A stretch of DNA of 52,170 nucleotides from CAIRTM01 sp963723235 (GCA_963723235.1 CAVRPV010000009.1:1-52170); one strand, 5' to 3'. Shown: positions 8,410 through 18,732, numbered from the stretch's first letter. Program-made: numbers and translations. The notes: generated by a model not told the origin, from the letters alone.

Positions 8410-8683
8410 GCAGACACTCCTTTCTAAACATTGCCATTAAATAACAGCAGTGGCTCTGATATGTATCGGTAGCATTTTTTTGGGAAAAGGGCAATATTGA
8501 CAGGGGCAAAAAGACGAGCAAAGAAAGATCGGCATGTACATCTGGTCAGCCGTTGGTTTACCGATAATCAGGGCTACCGTGCCCTTTATTATACAGGGTA
8601 TGGAATTCATCCCGCGCTCACAGAAAGGTTTCGGGATACAACACCATGATCAAACAATCACAGGGACGAAATCGTAAAAAATT
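8410..8683. other. Gap with one short open frame
   Basis: The gap holds a 50-codon plus-strand frame beginning with TTG at 8497 and ending at 8649 (includes SRWFTDNQGYRALYYTGYG). It has no clear ribosome-binding site and no family I recognise. It could be a gene remnant. Nothing else is evident. Confidence 0.25.
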
Positions 8684-9454
8684 TTATTTGCCGAATAAAC
8701 CTTTAAAGGTTTCTTTTACCCCACCGGCCTGATTCTTTGCGTCGTCACCCACGGTGCCCAGGCTTTTTCCGAATTCCTTGAGACCCTGATTTAATGAATC
8801 CGTCACTGAACGGGACGTTATTTCTTTATAGACCGCTTTAAAAATTTCTTCCGCCACCTGCTGCGGAGAAGCACCCGTGCCGCCGATGTTTTTCATGGTT
8901 ATGTCAGGAAGCCGGGCACTGATGCTTTTGCCGCCTGTCAGCGACGTTGCCAGGGTTACCGTTCCCTGTTTCAACAGAAAATCCTCGACGATCATTTTTT
9001 TACCCGAACCCGATGAGGGTTCTTTTGGTGAAGAGTCTTTTGGTGAACCGGCCTGTTTTGAGGCGCTGCTGACATTATTCATAATCGTCTTGAAGTTATC
9101 AGCCCCCCTCGTTTTTTCATAGGTAATTGCAGGCGCTATCACTTCAATTGTATGAATCACAATCGTGTCCCTGGTTATGGACTTTTCATCAATATCAATG
9201 AAAATTGAACCGACCTTCATGGCCTCGGGAGATGTGAACCCCTGGGGGTTGCCGAGGAAAAAATCCTTGAGCTCCGCTTTGCCCGACAGGATCGAAATAC
9301 TGACATCGCCCAGGCTCAATTCTGTTTTGGTGAGCTTCGGCCCGTAGGTGTTAACAGCGGTTTTGATTAACGGCCCCAGCTTTGAAACGCCGAAAACAAG
9401 TGCAGCAGCAATGATGACAATAACTATTACACCCATAAACAATAGTTTTTTCAT
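8684..9454 (-). CDS. AsmA-like / DUF748-type membrane-anchored protein
   Basis: 256 residues. An N-terminal helix (residues 4-24, LLFMGVIVIVIIAAALVFG) anchors it in the inner membrane. Then comes an AsmA-like beta domain: LGDVSISILSGKAELKDFFL, NPQGF, GSIFIDIDEKSI, HTIEVIAPAITYE. A Ser/Pro/Lys-rich linker follows and then a second beta segment (FLLKQGTVTLATSLTG). Short AsmA-like proteins are linked to outer-membrane lipid and envelope homeostasis in general; a specific role here is unknown. The ATG at 9454 is chosen over an upstream in-frame ATG because GGGAGGG precedes it and the signal anchor follows directly. Confidence 0.75.
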   Translation of the reverse strand: MKKLLFMGVIVIVIIAAALVFGVSKLGPLIKTAVNTYGPKLTKTELSLGDVSISILSGKAELKDFFLGNPQGFTSPEAMKVGSIFIDIDEKSITRDTIVIHTIEVIAPAITYEKTRGADNFKTIMNNVSSASKQAGSPKDSSPKEPSSGSGKKMIVEDFLLKQGTVTLATSLTGGKSISARLPDITMKNIGGTGASPQQVAEEIFKAVYKEITSRSVTDSLNQGLKEFGKSLGTVGDDAKNQAGGVKETFKGLFGK

Positions 9455-9686
9455 GTTTAACCCTCCCTTGCAAAACAATGAAGTATCTTCTTCCGGTAGA
9501 AACCCTACGCTTTGTGCCATCGGGTTTCCGGAGTATGGATTTTTAATCCGTTTTCTGGTAAGAATGTTTGGTAATGCAAAAAATTATAGGCTCGTGAAAA
9601 CCTGCTTGTCAATGTAAATATTGGCGCACGGGAACCGGTATTGACCCGTTCGGCATGTCTGATACATTTTTATCTGGAGACGGGAT

Positions 9687-10220
9687 ATGAACACGCACAT
9701 TATTGATGAAGTCGCCGGGTTTTACCGCGTTATCAAGCTGGAGCCGTTCCGGCGAACTAGGGGGGTGGCCTTCGATATTTTTCCGATGCAGTATTTGCCT
9801 AAAATTGACGGCATAGACCGCGTTATGCATGCGAGCGACGCCCTGTCGCCGGGTCCTGTGGAAGGGGTCGAGCGGCCCTGGTACATGCATACGGAGCAGG
9901 AGGATAACCTGATCGTTTTGAGCGGCGTGCGCACAGTCGATATTTACACCCTGGATCATCGCCTGCTGCTGACTTTCGTTGTTGAGCCTGACCGTATTGT
10001 CAAAAACGGTCAGCTGCTCTATGACGGGCCAGCCATGCTGGTGTGGCCCTGTCATGTTTTTCACCGCATCCAAAGCAGCGTCCAGGGGTCGGCATCGCTT
10101 AATTTCGCGGTGCGCATGCCCGGCATCGACATGAAGACCAATTTCAACATCTATGACCTTGACATTGGGGCCAATACCTACCGGCTGCTGCGGTCCGGTT
10201 TTCTGGATCAGACCACATGA
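9687..10220 (+). CDS. Cupin-fold protein of unknown function
   Basis: 177 residues, starting at an ATG with GGAG upstream. The core looks like a cupin barrel: WYMHTEQEDNLIVLSGVRTV, then a basic strand, and GPAMLVWPCHVFHRIQS with a His suited to metal or sugar binding. The order resembles sugar-epimerase-like cupins (dTDP-sugar family) more than enzymatic dioxygenases. Function is not determinable. It stands alone between a minus-strand AsmA-like gene and the transglycosylase. Confidence 0.7.
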   Translation: MNTHIIDEVAGFYRVIKLEPFRRTRGVAFDIFPMQYLPKIDGIDRVMHASDALSPGPVEGVERPWYMHTEQEDNLIVLSGVRTVDIYTLDHRLLLTFVVEPDRIVKNGQLLYDGPAMLVWPCHVFHRIQSSVQGSASLNFAVRMPGIDMKTNFNIYDLDIGANTYRLLRSGFLDQTT

Positions 10221-10410
10221 GATGTAAGGGCGGTCTGTTTGATGTTGACCGGATCTGAGCTGCGCCTCCTGAAACACACCATATAATTACTTTGAACGCC
10301 GTCGCCTTTTTCTGGCGCTTGTGGTTTTTTGTAATCTGCGTTAATCTGCGGACGCTTATTAAAATCGAAAAAATACAGGCACCATATAAGGGGGAGTCAC
10401 CGGGTAGCGT

Positions 10411-11535
10411 ATGAATAACATTCAGCGTATTCTGAGCGTAGTGGTGGTTTTTTCCTGCGCCTGCATGCCGGTTTGTTATGCAAAAGATCCGCAGAAAAGC
10501 GAGCCGACTGAGGGCACCTTTGCAGGCGTTCCCTGTGTTGACAACATCCCATTGCCGGAAGCTGTTGCCCTGTGCGGTGAGACTGTTCCGATAGACCGGC
10601 AGTCTGTCAGGGAACGGCTTGACCGGGAGTTTACACTCATGGTCTGGGACAGGCCGCAGGTGTTTCATCTGGCTGAAACGGGCGAACCGTTATTTCCCGT
10701 ATATTGAACAGCAGCTTGCGCAGGCGGGCCTGCCTGACGACCTGAAATACCTTGCCATTGCCGAAAGCGCTCTTTTAAGCCATTCACGATCCCCGGTCGG
10801 AGCTACCGGCTACTGGCAGTTCATGCCGAAAACCGGCGACTCAAAAGGGCTGCGAAGGGACAACTTCTTAGATGAGCGCTACAGCCTTGAGCATTCAACC
10901 GCGGCAGCGCTCAGATATCTTAAGGAATGTCATGCCATGTTCGGCTCATGGACACTTGCCATGGCCGCCTACAACTGCGGAGAGCAGCGCGTGCAGCAGG
11001 CAATTGCGACACAGAAGGTCAATGATTATTACCGGCTGAAATTGCCGGGTGAAACCGAGCGATATATTTTCCGGATTGCAGCCATAAAGATCATTCTTGA
11101 GAACCCGAGCGCTATGGCTATAGAATCCCCCGTGAGGAATTATACCCCCCGGTTGAATGTGATGTAATTGACCTGAACTTCCCTTCCGGAATTCACATAG
11201 TCGACCTTGCCATTGCTTCGGGTACGGATTACAAAACAATCCGCGATCTCAATCCACAGTTTAATGATTATTACTTTCCCTCCGGAACCTACACAATAAA
11301 GGTGCCTGCAGGGCTGGGGCCTGTTTTTTTAGAGCAGCTTGCTCGGTTTTCAGCAGAGGCCAAGCCCGTACCTTCCGCGCTCAATCCTGATGACGGCTAC
11401 TGCACAGTCAGGCCGGGAGATACGTTGGGCCACATTGCGGAGCGCACAGGCGTGTCGGTGAAAACATTGAAGGAGCTGAACGGACTCAAGGACGCAACCA
11501 TAAAAACGGGTAAAAAAATCAAGCTCAAACCCTGA
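10411..11535 (+). pseudogene. MltD-type lytic transglycosylase with LysM domain, two frameshifts
   Basis: A secreted murein hydrolase that cleaves the MurNAc-GlcNAc bond. Frame 1 gives a signal peptide (ILSVVVVFSCACMPVCYA). Near 10660-10680 the sequence continues in a second frame with RYFPYIEQQLAQAGLPDDLK and YLAIAESAL (catalytic Glu), then GATGYWQFMP and the AMAAYNCGE motif. Near 11150-11165 it shifts again into ECDVIDLNFPSGIHIVDLA and ends with a LysM domain, YCTVRPGDTLGHIAERTGVS, for peptidoglycan binding. The three pieces add up to a normal domain order (signal, SLT, linker, LysM), so the two breaks are single-base indels, real or artefactual. Confidence 0.85.
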
Positions 11536-11658
11536 CAGCCGAGCCGCGATAAACATTCCGCGCCTTTATCACGACCGCATGCGCCTGTCGGCCTGAAGGG
11601 GAGATGACGCCAAGGGGGGCTATGTCGAGCACAAACCGGTTCGAAAAAAGGAGCAGTC

Positions 11659-12373
11659 ATGACCAGACAGGAAATTCATGCACTGTTGATGCAGGGCCTC
11701 GGCCTGAAAAAAGAACCCGTGGCGCTCAAGCCCCTCGCGGAAATTCCTGCAGATATCCCCGCCTATGATGGCATAGCCACTCCCGGACTGTGCGCGCAAA
11801 TTCGTGAAATTCTCGAACAGGGCTCGGTTTTTTACAGTACCAAAGAAAACCATGTCTGTTTTGAAGGGCTTATCGCCACAGGCGTATGCGGGGTTGACCG
11901 CGAGGAATACCGCGAAGCCGTGGCTGCATTCATCGATTTATGCCCCTACCACAAAAACATGCAGACGGCCATGGACTTCTATGAAACCTGCATACGCGAC
12001 ATACCCGTACCGCCGGTGACGTATACCTGCCTTGTATCAGGCCCATTGAGCAAAATAGAGGACCCAAATCTGGTTGTCATCTTCTGCACACCCAAGCAGG
12101 CAGATATTCTGGTGCGGTCTCAGTCCTATCAGGGAATACTGGTCAGAGGGTTTCGGGGGCAATGGGGGCTGCATTTTCAATATACGGCACTCCTTTGTCA
12201 GCCGCGAGATGACTTTTTCAACCAGCGATTTTCCCTGGCGGACCTTTGCGGGCCTTGACGACTGCGAACTCACGGTCACGTTTCCGTATGAAAAGCTCCA
12301 ATCCTCAGCTCAATACATACAGCCCATTATCGACTATGTTGACAGCCTGAAAGAGGTTTTCGGCGGACAATAA
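11659..12373 (+). pseudogene. DUF169 protein, split by a frameshift
   Basis: The first frame gives the DUF169 N-terminal half (LGLKKEPVALKPL; TKENHVCFEGLIATGVCG; IPVPPVTYTCLVSGPLSKIED). Near 12140-12155 it continues in another frame with FGGNGGCIFNIRHSFVSREM and ends LDDCELTVTFPYEKLQS, the usual DUF169 ending. A good ribosome-binding site (AAGGAG) precedes the ATG. DUF169 proteins are common in anaerobes and methanogens; their function is unknown, although conserved Cys and a redox or cofactor role have been proposed. It lies 31 bp before the SDR gene on the same strand. Confidence 0.82.
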
Positions 12374-12404
12374 CAGCCCGTATTTTTTCAGAAGGACCGC
12401 AGCC

Positions 12405-13208
12405 ATGAATCATACCGGTAGAGTTGCCATTGTCACGGGTGCCAGCATGGGTATCGGCAGGGCGATAGTCTGCATACTGGCCGACGCAGGCTATGATGTC
12501 GTGTGCGCAGCGCGCTCTGAAACCGCACTCGAGCAGACCGCTGAAGACGTGCGCCGCCGGGGGCGCAGGGCCCTTGCCGTGCCGACCGACATCGTCGACC
12601 CTGAGGCCGTAGCCCGCATGATTGACCGAACCATGGCCGAGCTGGGCCGCATTGATGTGCTCATCAATAATGCCGGGGGTCCGCTCGCGGGCGCGTCCTC
12701 CATCAGCCCCGCGAGCCAGGATGAATTTTTTGAAACCATGTCCAGATTTACCTTTGAAAATATTTCCGACCGGGACTTTAAAACAATTTTCGCGGTCAAT
12801 TTTTATGGCCCTCTGTACTGCATCCGGAGCGTGCTGCCCGTGATGAACCGCCAGGGTTCGGGCCATATCATCAACATTACTTCAAAGGCAGGGCTGCTGA
12901 ACTATAATGTCGTTCCCGGCATGATCGCCTATGCCTCGGCCAAGGCCTCACTCGCGCGCTTCACCGAGGTGCTGGCCTTTGAGCTTGTCTGCTCCGGCTC
13001 CCCGGTTCGTATCAACGGCTTAAGCCCGGGCATGGTGGCGGTTTCGTTTCATGCAAACCTGCCCGAAGAGGAAAAAGCCCTGTTTCGCAAGCCCGAAGAC
13101 ATCCGCGAAAGCCTTCTGGCCATTCTCGATCATAACAACCCCGCTAGCGGCGAGCTTTTTACCGAAGAGCTGAGTACCTGGATTGATGATCTGCGGCGGG
13201 AATTGTAG
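12405..13208 (+). CDS. Short-chain dehydrogenase/reductase (SDR)
   Basis: 267 residues of a classical NAD(P)-dependent SDR. The nucleotide-binding TGASMGIGRAI motif is at residues 11-21, NNAGG follows the LGRIDVLI strand, the catalytic Ser lies in HIINITSKAG, and the Tyr-Lys pair is in YASAKASLARF. An insert of about 20 residues after NNAGG (ISPASQDEFFETMSRFTFEN) is longer than usual. The substrate cannot be inferred. A likely terminator follows at 13286-13318, so it ends a plus-strand unit with DUF169. Confidence 0.9.
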   Translation: MNHTGRVAIVTGASMGIGRAIVCILADAGYDVVCAARSETALEQTAEDVRRRGRRALAVPTDIVDPEAVARMIDRTMAELGRIDVLINNAGGPLAGASSISPASQDEFFETMSRFTFENISDRDFKTIFAVNFYGPLYCIRSVLPVMNRQGSGHIINITSKAGLLNYNVVPGMIAYASAKASLARFTEVLAFELVCSGSPVRINGLSPGMVAVSFHANLPEEEKALFRKPEDIRESLLAILDHNNPASGELFTEELSTWIDDLRREL

Positions 13209-13285
13209 CCGGGGCAGGGGTGCCTGTTGTGCCGGCACGCGCCACCCTGCATTGCGGGTTACCATTGTCGTTTCATATCGGGACA

Positions 13286-13318
13286 GCCCGGCAGGCGTTA
13301 ATCATCACCGGGCTTTTT
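13286..13318 (+). terminator. Rho-independent terminator after the SDR gene
   Basis: GCCCGG (13286-13291) pairs with CCGGGC (13308-13313), followed directly by TTTTT. It lies over the 3' end of the convergent small gene, so the two genes share this region. Confidence 0.65.
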
Positions 13319-13557
13319 CGTCGGCAATCAGTATTGACCAGGCGTAAAACAGGCTGTTGTAGCGCAGGATGTAGTGCCGCTGAGTCATCAGCAATGACTT
13401 TGAAGTAATCCAGATGTGCCGGAGCGCTGTACCCCTCATACCACCTGTCGGCTATATCAACAATCCGGTACTGTCTGCCACTGAATGCAAAGCGCACGGG
13501 TCGCTCGTTTGGCATGTAACCGGAATACGCCTGCACGGCAATGCGTTCAAAGTGCAT
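13305..13557 (-). pseudogene. Small conserved protein (YSGY...DRWYEG type), frameshifted
   Basis: The first frame begins MHFERIAVQAYSGYMPNERP and reads on to IVDIADRWYEG and DYFKVIADD. Near 13380 it shifts into RHYILRYNSLFYAWSILIAD and ends EKAR-stop at 13305. Joined, it is an 84-residue protein of a small family of unknown function often found in deltaproteobacteria. The pattern suggests a compact beta barrel that binds something through its aromatic residues. It sits 46 bp downstream of ybeY on the same strand. The extra base fits the frameshift pattern of the window. Confidence 0.65.
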
Positions 13558-13603
13558 GTCCACAAGGCCTGACAGGGGCAGGGCAGCTGCTCCGGTGCCC
13601 CGG

Positions 13604-14080
13604 TCAGGACTGCCGCATGGCCCCGGCAATGCGTTCATCCTTAAGCAGTGCCTTCAGTATCCGGCGCTCCTGGGTGCGCATGGCGCGCGCGCCGGCCGCA
13701 TTATTTTCATGATCAAAGCCCAGCAGATGCAAAATCCCGTGAACCAGGAGACGGCTCATTTCCTCCCACAGCGAGCATCCGGCATGCTCGGCCTGCCGCG
13801 CTGCTGTTTCAAGCGATATGACCACGTCACCCAGTATCTCAGGATGCAATTGGCGCAGTTCTTCTGCGGTATACATCGGAAAGGAAAGCACATCGGTTGG
13901 CCCGCTTCGATTGCGATACTGCTGATTGAGTTCCGCTATGCCGCTGTCATCAAGCAGCAGAAGGCTTACCTCTGTTTTTTGTGATTCCAATGCGTTTGCC
14001 AAGATCAAATTCACCGTCCGCCTGAGCAGGGGCCGGTCGATCGGCATCTTTTGCTGGTTTTTTATCTGCACCCTTGCCAT
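13604..14080 (-). CDS. ybeY: Endoribonuclease YbeY
   Basis: 158 residues. YbeY is a zinc-dependent endoribonuclease for 16S rRNA 3' maturation and ribosome quality control. The sequence shows NQQYRNRSGPTDVLSFPM, the LGDVVISLETAARQA strand-helix, and the metal site LLVHGILHLLGFDHE (HGxxHLxGxDH, three His). The N-terminal 25 residues (VQIKNQQKMPID...) fit the family, supporting the start at 14080. That start lies 131 nt inside the 3' end of the 7TM-HD gene, an unusually long overlap. The gene order PhoH, 7TM-HD, YbeY is a conserved deltaproteobacterial arrangement. Confidence 0.93.
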   Translation of the reverse strand: MARVQIKNQQKMPIDRPLLRRTVNLILANALESQKTEVSLLLLDDSGIAELNQQYRNRSGPTDVLSFPMYTAEELRQLHPEILGDVVISLETAARQAEHAGCSLWEEMSRLLVHGILHLLGFDHENNAAGARAMRTQERRILKALLKDERIAGAMRQS

Positions 14081-16378
14081 TGGTCTCCTTTTCGGGCTTC
14101 ATCGGATAATCAATCCGGGAATGGAAGATGCCGTTCAGAACCCTGTTGAAGCTCTCGGCGATTAAATGCAAATCCTTGAGCGTAAGCTCGCACTCATCGA
14201 GCTGCCCGTCCACAAAAATATTGTTGATAATGCGCTGAACCATACCCTGAATGCGGGCCGCGGTGGGCTCGGAAAGTGTTTTTGAGGTGGCCTCAACCGC
14301 GTCGGCGAGCATGACGATGCCGGCCTCCTTGGTTTGCGGCCTGGGGCCGGGATAGCGAAAGTCGCTGTCGCTGACGGTTTGTTCACCGTCGCTCAGATCC
14401 CGGGCTTTCTGATAAAAGAAATTCATGCAGGATGTGCCGTGATGCTGAAGAATGATGTCGATTATAGGCTTGCCAAGGCGGTACTGCCGGGCCAGATCGA
14501 CACCGTCCCGGACATGCTTGGCAATGATCAGGCTGCTCATGCTGGGCTGCAGCTTGTCGTGCCGGTTTTCACCGCCGGTTTGATTCTCAATATAATACTG
14601 CGCTTTTTTGATCTTGCCGATGTCATGGTAGTAAGAACTGACGCGGGCCATCAGCGGATTGGCCTGCACAGATTCGGCAGCCGCTTCTGACAGAATGCCG
14701 ACCAGAATACTGTGATGATAGGTGCCGGGCGCATTGATCAAAAGCTGGCGCAGCACAGGCTGGTTAAGGTCGGCCAGTTCAAGCAGCTTGATATCGGTCG
14801 TGTAATTGAACGTCATCTCAATGATAGGAACAATGCCGATGGCAAGCACGGCAGAGAGCACACCGCCCAAAACGCCCATTCCAAGGCACATGGCCGCGTC
14901 GGCCGAAAAAATTGTACCGTTGATCAAGCCCAGGGCCACAATCAGAAGAACATTGGCGCCGCCTGCGGCTACGCCGGCACGAATAATGTTTTTGCGCTCG
15001 CGGGTGTGTGACACCTCCTGGGCGGCGATGATGGAGCCCAGGAAACTGTAGATGAAAAAGGAGAACCGGCTGTCAATCACCAGGCACACGAACATGGCTA
15101 CAATGACCGAACTTAAGGTTGCAATCCGGGGGGAAAGCACAATGCTGATCACAATTGCGGCAAAAGCAAACGGCAGGCCGTACACGTAGCTCTGGGGCTC
15201 AATGGCAAACAGGACCCAGGTCAAGATCCTTGATAAACACAATACAAATCTTGATAACAACAAACGAGACAATCAATGTAACAAAAATAAAACCTACATC
15301 GCGGGCGGAAAGCAGGCCGGGCAGTCCGCGCACACGGGCCGTGGTTGAAAAACGATACAGCGCGTAGAGCGCAAACAACGACAGCATGAAATTCCCGATC
15401 AAAGGCCAAAGCATGCCGCGACGGTCTTTCATGCCTGCGAGGGCCTGCAGCTTCACCAGAGCTGCTTCATTGATTTTCCCCCCTGCCTGCACGATTGTCT
15501 CGCCTTTTTTCACATTATAGTACAGGGGGCTTAGCGCCTCAAGCGCGGCAGTGCGCCGCGCATTGGTCTCTAAGCTGTTGAGCGTTATGGTCGGCACAAT
15601 GAGTTTCAAGGCAATATCCACGATGGCGCGGCTCACATCTCCGCGCAGCTTTTTGAACTGCTGTCGCGCTTCGCTGCGCACCAGCATTTCGGCTTCCTTC
15701 AAGTCGATAAACGGCGCGAAATCCTCAAAAATGATTTCATCCTGCGTATAAATATTGCGCAAAACAATGCCGCGGCCGCGCTCCCTGAACAGTTGGGCCT
15801 TGGACGGCACGATCTCGCGCTGCGTAAAGGGCATAACCAGGTCCAGCAGGTAATCTTCAATTTCCTTTTTGAATTCGCGCTCGAGCAGCATCTCAAAATC
15901 CTTCGGCCTCAACCTGAATTTTCAGCTGCTCCTCAAGCATGGCGCTCGCTTTTGCTGTCAGGTTTTCATCCCTGGGCCGCTGCTCAAGCAGCGCGCGCAG
16001 GGACGCAAACGAGCGGGTGATGCGTTCCTCGACTTCCCGGTCAATGCGTGAATTGAAATCGTAGACCGCGCGCACCGCCTGCAGGCGCTCTTCGCGTTTG
16101 AGTTCAGTTGCCTTCTGGTCCTCAACGGAAAAATCGCGTGGCGCATTGACCGTATACACGGCAATATCATCAAGTTGATACTTATGGCCGGGTACGATCA
16201 GTCGCGGCGTGATCATTGCGGCCATCATCATTGCCAGCAAAACCCAGAGAGAAATTTTCATGCTTCCGGACTCAAAAAAGCTCCCTGACACACGAACCTT
16301 GTCCGGGGCCTCCTCAATTTTTGATTGCCGCGCCCGTTTTGTGGAGCGCAGGAGTGTTTTTAATGCATTGATCTTCAT
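13950..16378 (-). pseudogene. 7TM-HD phosphohydrolase (PgpH/YqfF family), two frameshifts
   Basis: Membrane protein with an extracytoplasmic 7TMR-HDED domain, seven helices and a cytoplasmic HD hydrolase; relatives degrade c-di-AMP. Piece 1 (16378 down to about 15900) holds the first helix and the start of the HDED domain. Piece 2 (about 15910-15220) holds the rest of HDED (YYNVKKGETIVQAGGKIN) and two helices. Piece 3 (from about 15225) has further helices and the HD domain: NAPGTYHHSILVGILSEAAA, YYHDIGK with the HD pair, LQHHGT. Joins fall near 15900 (IQVEA / RPKDFEMLL) and 15220 (DLDLGPV / LFAIEPQSYVYGLPFAF). The start overlaps the end of phoH by 4 nt. All domains are present, so the breaks are small indels. 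Confidence 0.88.
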
Positions 16379-17377
16379 ACAGCAGTATCCCCGTGTGAGG
16401 CCGCCTCATAGGCTTTAATAATCTGCTCCACCAGGGGGTGGCGCACAACATCGCGGCTTGAAAAATAACAGAATTGTATCCCCGGAACCCGGGTCAGCAG
16501 TGTGCGGGCCTGAACCAGTCCCGACAGGGCCCCGGCAGGCAAATCAGCCTGCGTGATATCGCCGGTGATAATGGCGCGTGAATGGAACCCGATGCGGGTG
16601 AGAAACATTTTCATCTGCTCCGGGGTCGTGTTCTGGGCTTCATCCAGAATAACAAAAGAATCATTGAGCGTCCGGCCGCGCATAAATGCCAGCGGCGCCA
16701 CCTCAATGATACCCTGCTGCAGCATCTCCGACACTCGCGACATTTCCATGATATCGTGCAGCGCGTCATAGAGCGGCCGCAGGTAGGGATTGATTTTTTC
16801 AGCCAGATCTCCGGGCAGAAATCCGAGCTTTTCTCCGGCTTCGACTGCCGGTCGGGTCAGAATGATCCGGTCAACCTTTTTCTGCAGAAAAGCCGCAACC
16901 GCCATGGCCATGGCCAGATAGGTCTTGCCGGTGCCGGCCGGGCCGATGCCGAAAACAATATCATGTGTCGCGAATGGCGTCAACATAGAGTTTTTGCGCC
17001 AGGCTTTTCGGGGTTATGGTGTGCCCCCGAGACGACAGCACAACGGTATCGAGAAACACATCCTTCAAATGCACGGGATCATTATGGGCAATAATTTTAA
17101 GCGCATGCACGACATCGGCGTGCTGCATCCGGAAGCCGGATTCAATCAGGAAATACAGGTCCTGCAGAAATGACCGTGCCGCGCGGGCGGGCGCATCATC
17201 GCCCTTGACCATAATGCGGTTGCCGCGCGCCCGCAAAAGCACGCCCATCTCACGGGCAATGGTTTTCAGGTTGCGGTCATGCTCACCGCATAGCAGCTTG
17301 ACAATGCCGATATCATCAAACTGCAGGGCATCGGCATATCCGTTGTTGTGGTCTTCGGCCGTACTGTGCATATGCAA
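16375..17377 (-). pseudogene. phoH: PhoH-family ATPase, split by a frameshift
   Basis: A cytoplasmic PhoH-like P-loop ATPase associated with RNA metabolism together with YbeY. The N-terminal frame (17377-16961) carries the small RNA-binding-like domain (LCGEHDRNLKTIAREMGV; ARGNRIMVKGDD) and ends ITPKSLAQKLYVDAIR. The second frame continues HDIVFGIGPAGTGKTYLAMA (Walker A), RPAVEAGEKLGFLPGDL, then FVILDEAQNTTPEQMK (Walker B), ITGDITQ and a terminal HPLVEQIIKAYE. Removing one G near 16973 restores the frame. Total about 333 residues, normal for the family. It is the first gene of the minus-strand PhoH/7TM-HD/YbeY block. Confidence 0.9.
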
Positions 17378-17504
17378 TAATGATCCTATTACAGGGTTTG
17401 CATGCTGTTTGTTCGTGTATCATCAGTATATTCCAATCGGGGCCATATGAACATAAAAAAATAGCGCTCAGGTGCTACCGATTCTTCATTCCGGTTGAGG
17501 GGTG

Positions 17505-17901
17505 TTATGATGGCAGGAGCAGCTGAACGATACTTTCCCGGTTGCTGGGCCGATTGTCAAAACCACAGACAACAACCTGCTGCCAAGAGCCAAGCAGCAG
17601 CTTGCCGTCTGCCAGCGGGATGGCAAGCGATAGGCCCAGCAGCGCGGCACGCATATGGGCGTATCCATTGCCGTCGCCCCAGCGCCGGTCATGCGTATAG
17701 GACATGTCGCGCGGAGCAAGACGCTCAAGCGCCGCGCGCAGGTCGCCAACAGCCCCGCTTTCATATTCAATGGTTGTCAGCGCGGCTCTTGATTCTGGAA
17801 CAAACAGCAGTAGCACCGCGCCATCGCCGGTCTGGGCGGCAATCCGATATCAATGTTCCGGCTGTTGTTGAAACACGAACCCTGAAAGTTTTAATTGCCA
17901 T
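17505..17901 (-). pseudogene. YjbQ/UPF0047-family protein, frameshifted near the N-terminus
   Basis: The main frame (from about 17840 down) reads AAQTGDGAVLLLFVPESRAALTTIE, ALERLAPRDMSY, then GDGNGYAHMRAALLGLSLAIPL and LLLGSWQQVVVCGFDNRP, the typical YjbQ fold with its conserved His and the GxWQ motif. The N-terminal strand (ATG at 17901, MAIKTFRVRVSTTAG) is in another frame and joins near 17850. Members are small trimeric proteins; E. coli YjbQ has weak thiamine-phosphate synthase activity and the true role is unsettled. Joined length is about 132 residues, as expected. It precedes phoH by 127 bp on the same strand. Confidence 0.78.
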
Positions 17902-17997
17902 TGTTAATATTTTTTTATATAAAATAGTATATTTTCTTCTGGTTGCATGAGTAACACAGGCAGAAAGCCTTTTCAGGTAATTTTATCTGATTTTAGC

Positions 17998-18025
17998 TTG
18001 ACAATAGGCGGGCAAAACATATAAA
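17998..18025 (+). promoter_or_regulatory. Promoter of the rpsP operon
   Basis: A -35 TTGACA (17998-18003) and -10 TATAAA (18020-18025) are separated by 16 bp, about 95 bp before rpsP. An AT-rich stretch lies upstream at 17905-17940, as in strong ribosomal promoters. Confidence 0.7.
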
Positions 18026-18121
18026 CTAACCCTTTTGGAAAAATAGAGATTTCAGGCTCGGATACTATCAGGGCCAACAGTATGTTCTTCTCACAAACAC
18101 AACGGAGGTTTCAAACAGGCA

Positions 18122-18370
18122 ATGGCAGTTAAAATCAGACTTGCACGCGGCGGCAAAAAGAAAAGCCCCTTTTACCGGATCGTCGTTGCGAAAGACACAG
18201 CCCCGCGGGACGGGAGTTTTATTGAAGTGCTGGGCACGTATAATCCCACCACGTCACCTGCCCAGATCACCATAAATAAGGAACGGGCTCAGGACTGGCT
18301 GCAAAAGGGCGCAACCCCGACCCAGACTGCAGGACAGTTGCTGCGCAAAGAGGGTGTACATAAAGAGTAG
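18122..18370 (+). CDS. rpsP: Ribosomal protein S16
   Basis: 82 residues, normal for S16, a 30S subunit assembly protein. It begins MAVKIRLARGGKKKSPFYRI and continues VVAKDTAPRDGSFIEVLGTY, diagnostic of the family, then NPTTSPAQITINKER. A strong GGAGG lies 13 nt before the ATG. It opens the plus-strand rpsP-khpA-trmD-rplS unit. Confidence 0.98.
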   Translation: MAVKIRLARGGKKKSPFYRIVVAKDTAPRDGSFIEVLGTYNPTTSPAQITINKERAQDWLQKGATPTQTAGQLLRKEGVHKE

Positions 18371-18439
18371 ACAGGCAGCAGAGATCTCCTGGGTTAATTC
18401 GCGTGAACACGTGGTTACTAACTGGATATGGAGGCTACC

Positions 18440-18670
18440 ATGAAAGACTTAGTCAGGTTTATTGCGCAGGCGCTTGTTGATAACCCGGATGACGTTGCTG
18501 TAAACGAGATAGAGGGCGAACAGACATCAGTGATAGAGCTGCGTGTCGCCAAGGACGATCTGGGCAAGATTATCGGCAAACATGGCCGTACCGCCCAGTC
18601 AATCAGAACAATTCTTTCAGCCGCGTCGGCCAAGCACAAAAAACGCGCGGTACTTGAAATTGTAGAATAA
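18440..18670 (+). CDS. khpA: KH-domain RNA-binding protein KhpA
   Basis: 76 residues with a single KH domain. The GKIIGKHGRTAQSIRTIL segment holds the GxxG loop (GKHG) that contacts RNA. Such proteins (KhpA/YlqC) bind RNA in the cytoplasm, usually with KhpB, and sit between rpsP and the tRNA/rRNA modification genes in many Gram-positives and deltaproteobacteria. The second ATG (18440) is chosen because GGAGG overlaps the first one at 18428. The gene normally following, rimM, is missing here. Confidence 0.92.
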   Translation: MKDLVRFIAQALVDNPDDVAVNEIEGEQTSVIELRVAKDDLGKIIGKHGRTAQSIRTILSAASAKHKKRAVLEIVE

Positions 18671-18732
18671 CATACGGGACTGCCGCAGGCTGTAAGGCTG
18701 CGGACCCCGGATAGGAACTGTTTTCCTGTTAG

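Noticed and set aside
10221..10410. A c-di-GMP riboswitch upstream of the transglycosylase, suggested by GGGTAGCG
   Set aside because: The conserved core and paired helices of the class are not present; only a short resemblance.
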